Part shown: one piece after another, positions 63,674 through 64,000 of the stretch
Layout of the letters: every line of letters starts with the position of its first letter
How positions within the stretch are numbered: the first letter of the stretch is position 1
Origin: Lacrimispora sp. BS-2
Lineage (GTDB): Bacteria; Bacillota; Clostridia; Lachnospirales; Lachnospiraceae
DNA length: 64,000 nucleotides
Reading direction: 5' to 3'
Assembly: GCF_040207125.1 (NCBI RefSeq)
Contig: NZ_CP157940.1
Span: forward strand, 1,426,001-1,490,000
Position numbers and translations under genes: made by a program
The notes under the pieces: model-generated
The model's input: only the letters and a program-made list of their open reading frames with translations
Databases searched by the model: none
Told to the model about the DNA's origin: nothing

Positions 63674-64000
63674 TTATTTCATTCTATCTTCCATCTTCTT
63701 CTTTACACGCTCCGCAACCCATGCAGGTACAAACGTGTTTATCTCCCCGCCATAGGCGGCAATCTCCTTCACAATGCTGGAACTCAAGTAAGAATATTTT
63801 AAATTCGTCGTCAAAAACACAGTATCAATCTCCGGAGCTATAACCCGGTTTGTCTGTGCGATCTGCAATTCATATTCAAAATCCGTTACAGCCCGAAGCC
63901 CGCGAATGACTGCATCCGCCTGATTAGCTCGTACAAAATCAACTAATAGCCCTCCAAAGGACTTCACCTCTACATTGGGAATATCTTTGGTAAGGCTCTT
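63674..64000 (-). CDS. coaD: Phosphopantetheine adenylyltransferase, N-terminus cut by window edge
   Basis: Adenylates 4'-phosphopantetheine in coenzyme A synthesis. The 109 visible codons cover the C-terminal two-thirds: [23 protein letters not shown], the family signature with the RGLR motif, followed by [28 protein letters not shown] with the ISSSxV ATP-binding motif. The nucleotidyltransferase start with the TxGH motif lies beyond the window. The frame stays open to base 64000. Confidence 0.93.
   Translation of the reverse strand, partial: KSLTKDIPNVEVKSFGGLLVDFVRANQADAVIRGLRAVTDFEYELQIAQTNRVIAPEIDTVFLTTNLKYSYLSSSIVKEIAAYGGEINTFVPAWVAERVKKKMEDRMK

Overview
The window reads as chromosomal DNA of an anaerobic, spore-forming low-GC Firmicute, most likely a Lachnospiraceae/Clostridium-cluster member. 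The support is: the conserved block rng / rplU-prp-rpmA / obgE-yhbY-nadD-yqeK-rsfS / lexA, L27 with the cleavable Firmicute N-terminus beside its protease Prp, a glmS ribozyme, YlbJ next to CoaD, a glutamate 2,3-aminomutase and Bacillus-type SOS boxes. Both ends cut through genes (glmS on the left, coaD on the right).

Layout. 1-7,000: glmS under a textbook promoter and glmS ribozyme, then GDPD, a Cof-type HAD phosphatase, a secreted NlpC/P60 peptidase and an LCP wall-polymer ligase. 7,000-10,530: glutamate 2,3-aminomutase, a 417-bp transposase-less inverted-repeat element with a target duplication, and an M20 carbamoylase. 10,600-17,000: a glycerol/dihydroxyacetone cluster (AhpF-N-like redox protein, glpP with its own antitermination leader, glpK, glpF, two unexplained small cysteine-containing ORFs, dhaK-dhaL-dhaM). 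17,000-19,600: an adenine riboswitch with a ligand-ON terminator, gene debris, and adenine deaminase.

19,600-27,350 is the accessory part: a YHYH-type secreted protein, a methyltransferase fragment, arsR-arsD-arsA with a broken arsC and no visible efflux pump, inverted repeats resembling a Xer/dif site, a XerC/XerS-like recombinase, and L25. 27,350-30,640: a TetM-like ribosomal-protection-type GTPase and a divergent SOS locus (LysM/YneA-like protein and lexA) with four LexA boxes.

30,780-42,330 is leftward housekeeping: the obg/nadD/rsfS operon, L21-Prp-L27, then a five-gene unit (radical SAM, DUF2344, RNase E/G, TrkA, TrkH). 42,600-47,200 holds a YoaK-type membrane protein, an XRE regulator with a membrane partner under a palindromic promoter, PepT and a large membrane protein. 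47,297-53,207 is a histidine operon hisZ-hisG-hisD-hisB-hisA plus a fused HisF-like/HisI/HisE protein; hisC, hisH and a separate hisF are not in the window. 53,360-61,120 is a leftward run of RNA- and DNA-processing genes (RecU, two pseudouridine synthases, YgiQ, an RsmF-type methyltransferase) mixed with HAD, SDR and unknown proteins. The right end has an M23 peptidase, YlbJ, a coiled-coil protein and coaD.

Most of the window is ordinary core genome. The items most worth following up are the small peptide ORFs inside the glycerol cluster, the HisF-like/HisIE fusion, the non-autonomous element, the dif-like repeats beside the recombinase, the riboswitch whose first gene has decayed, and the pump-less ars operon.
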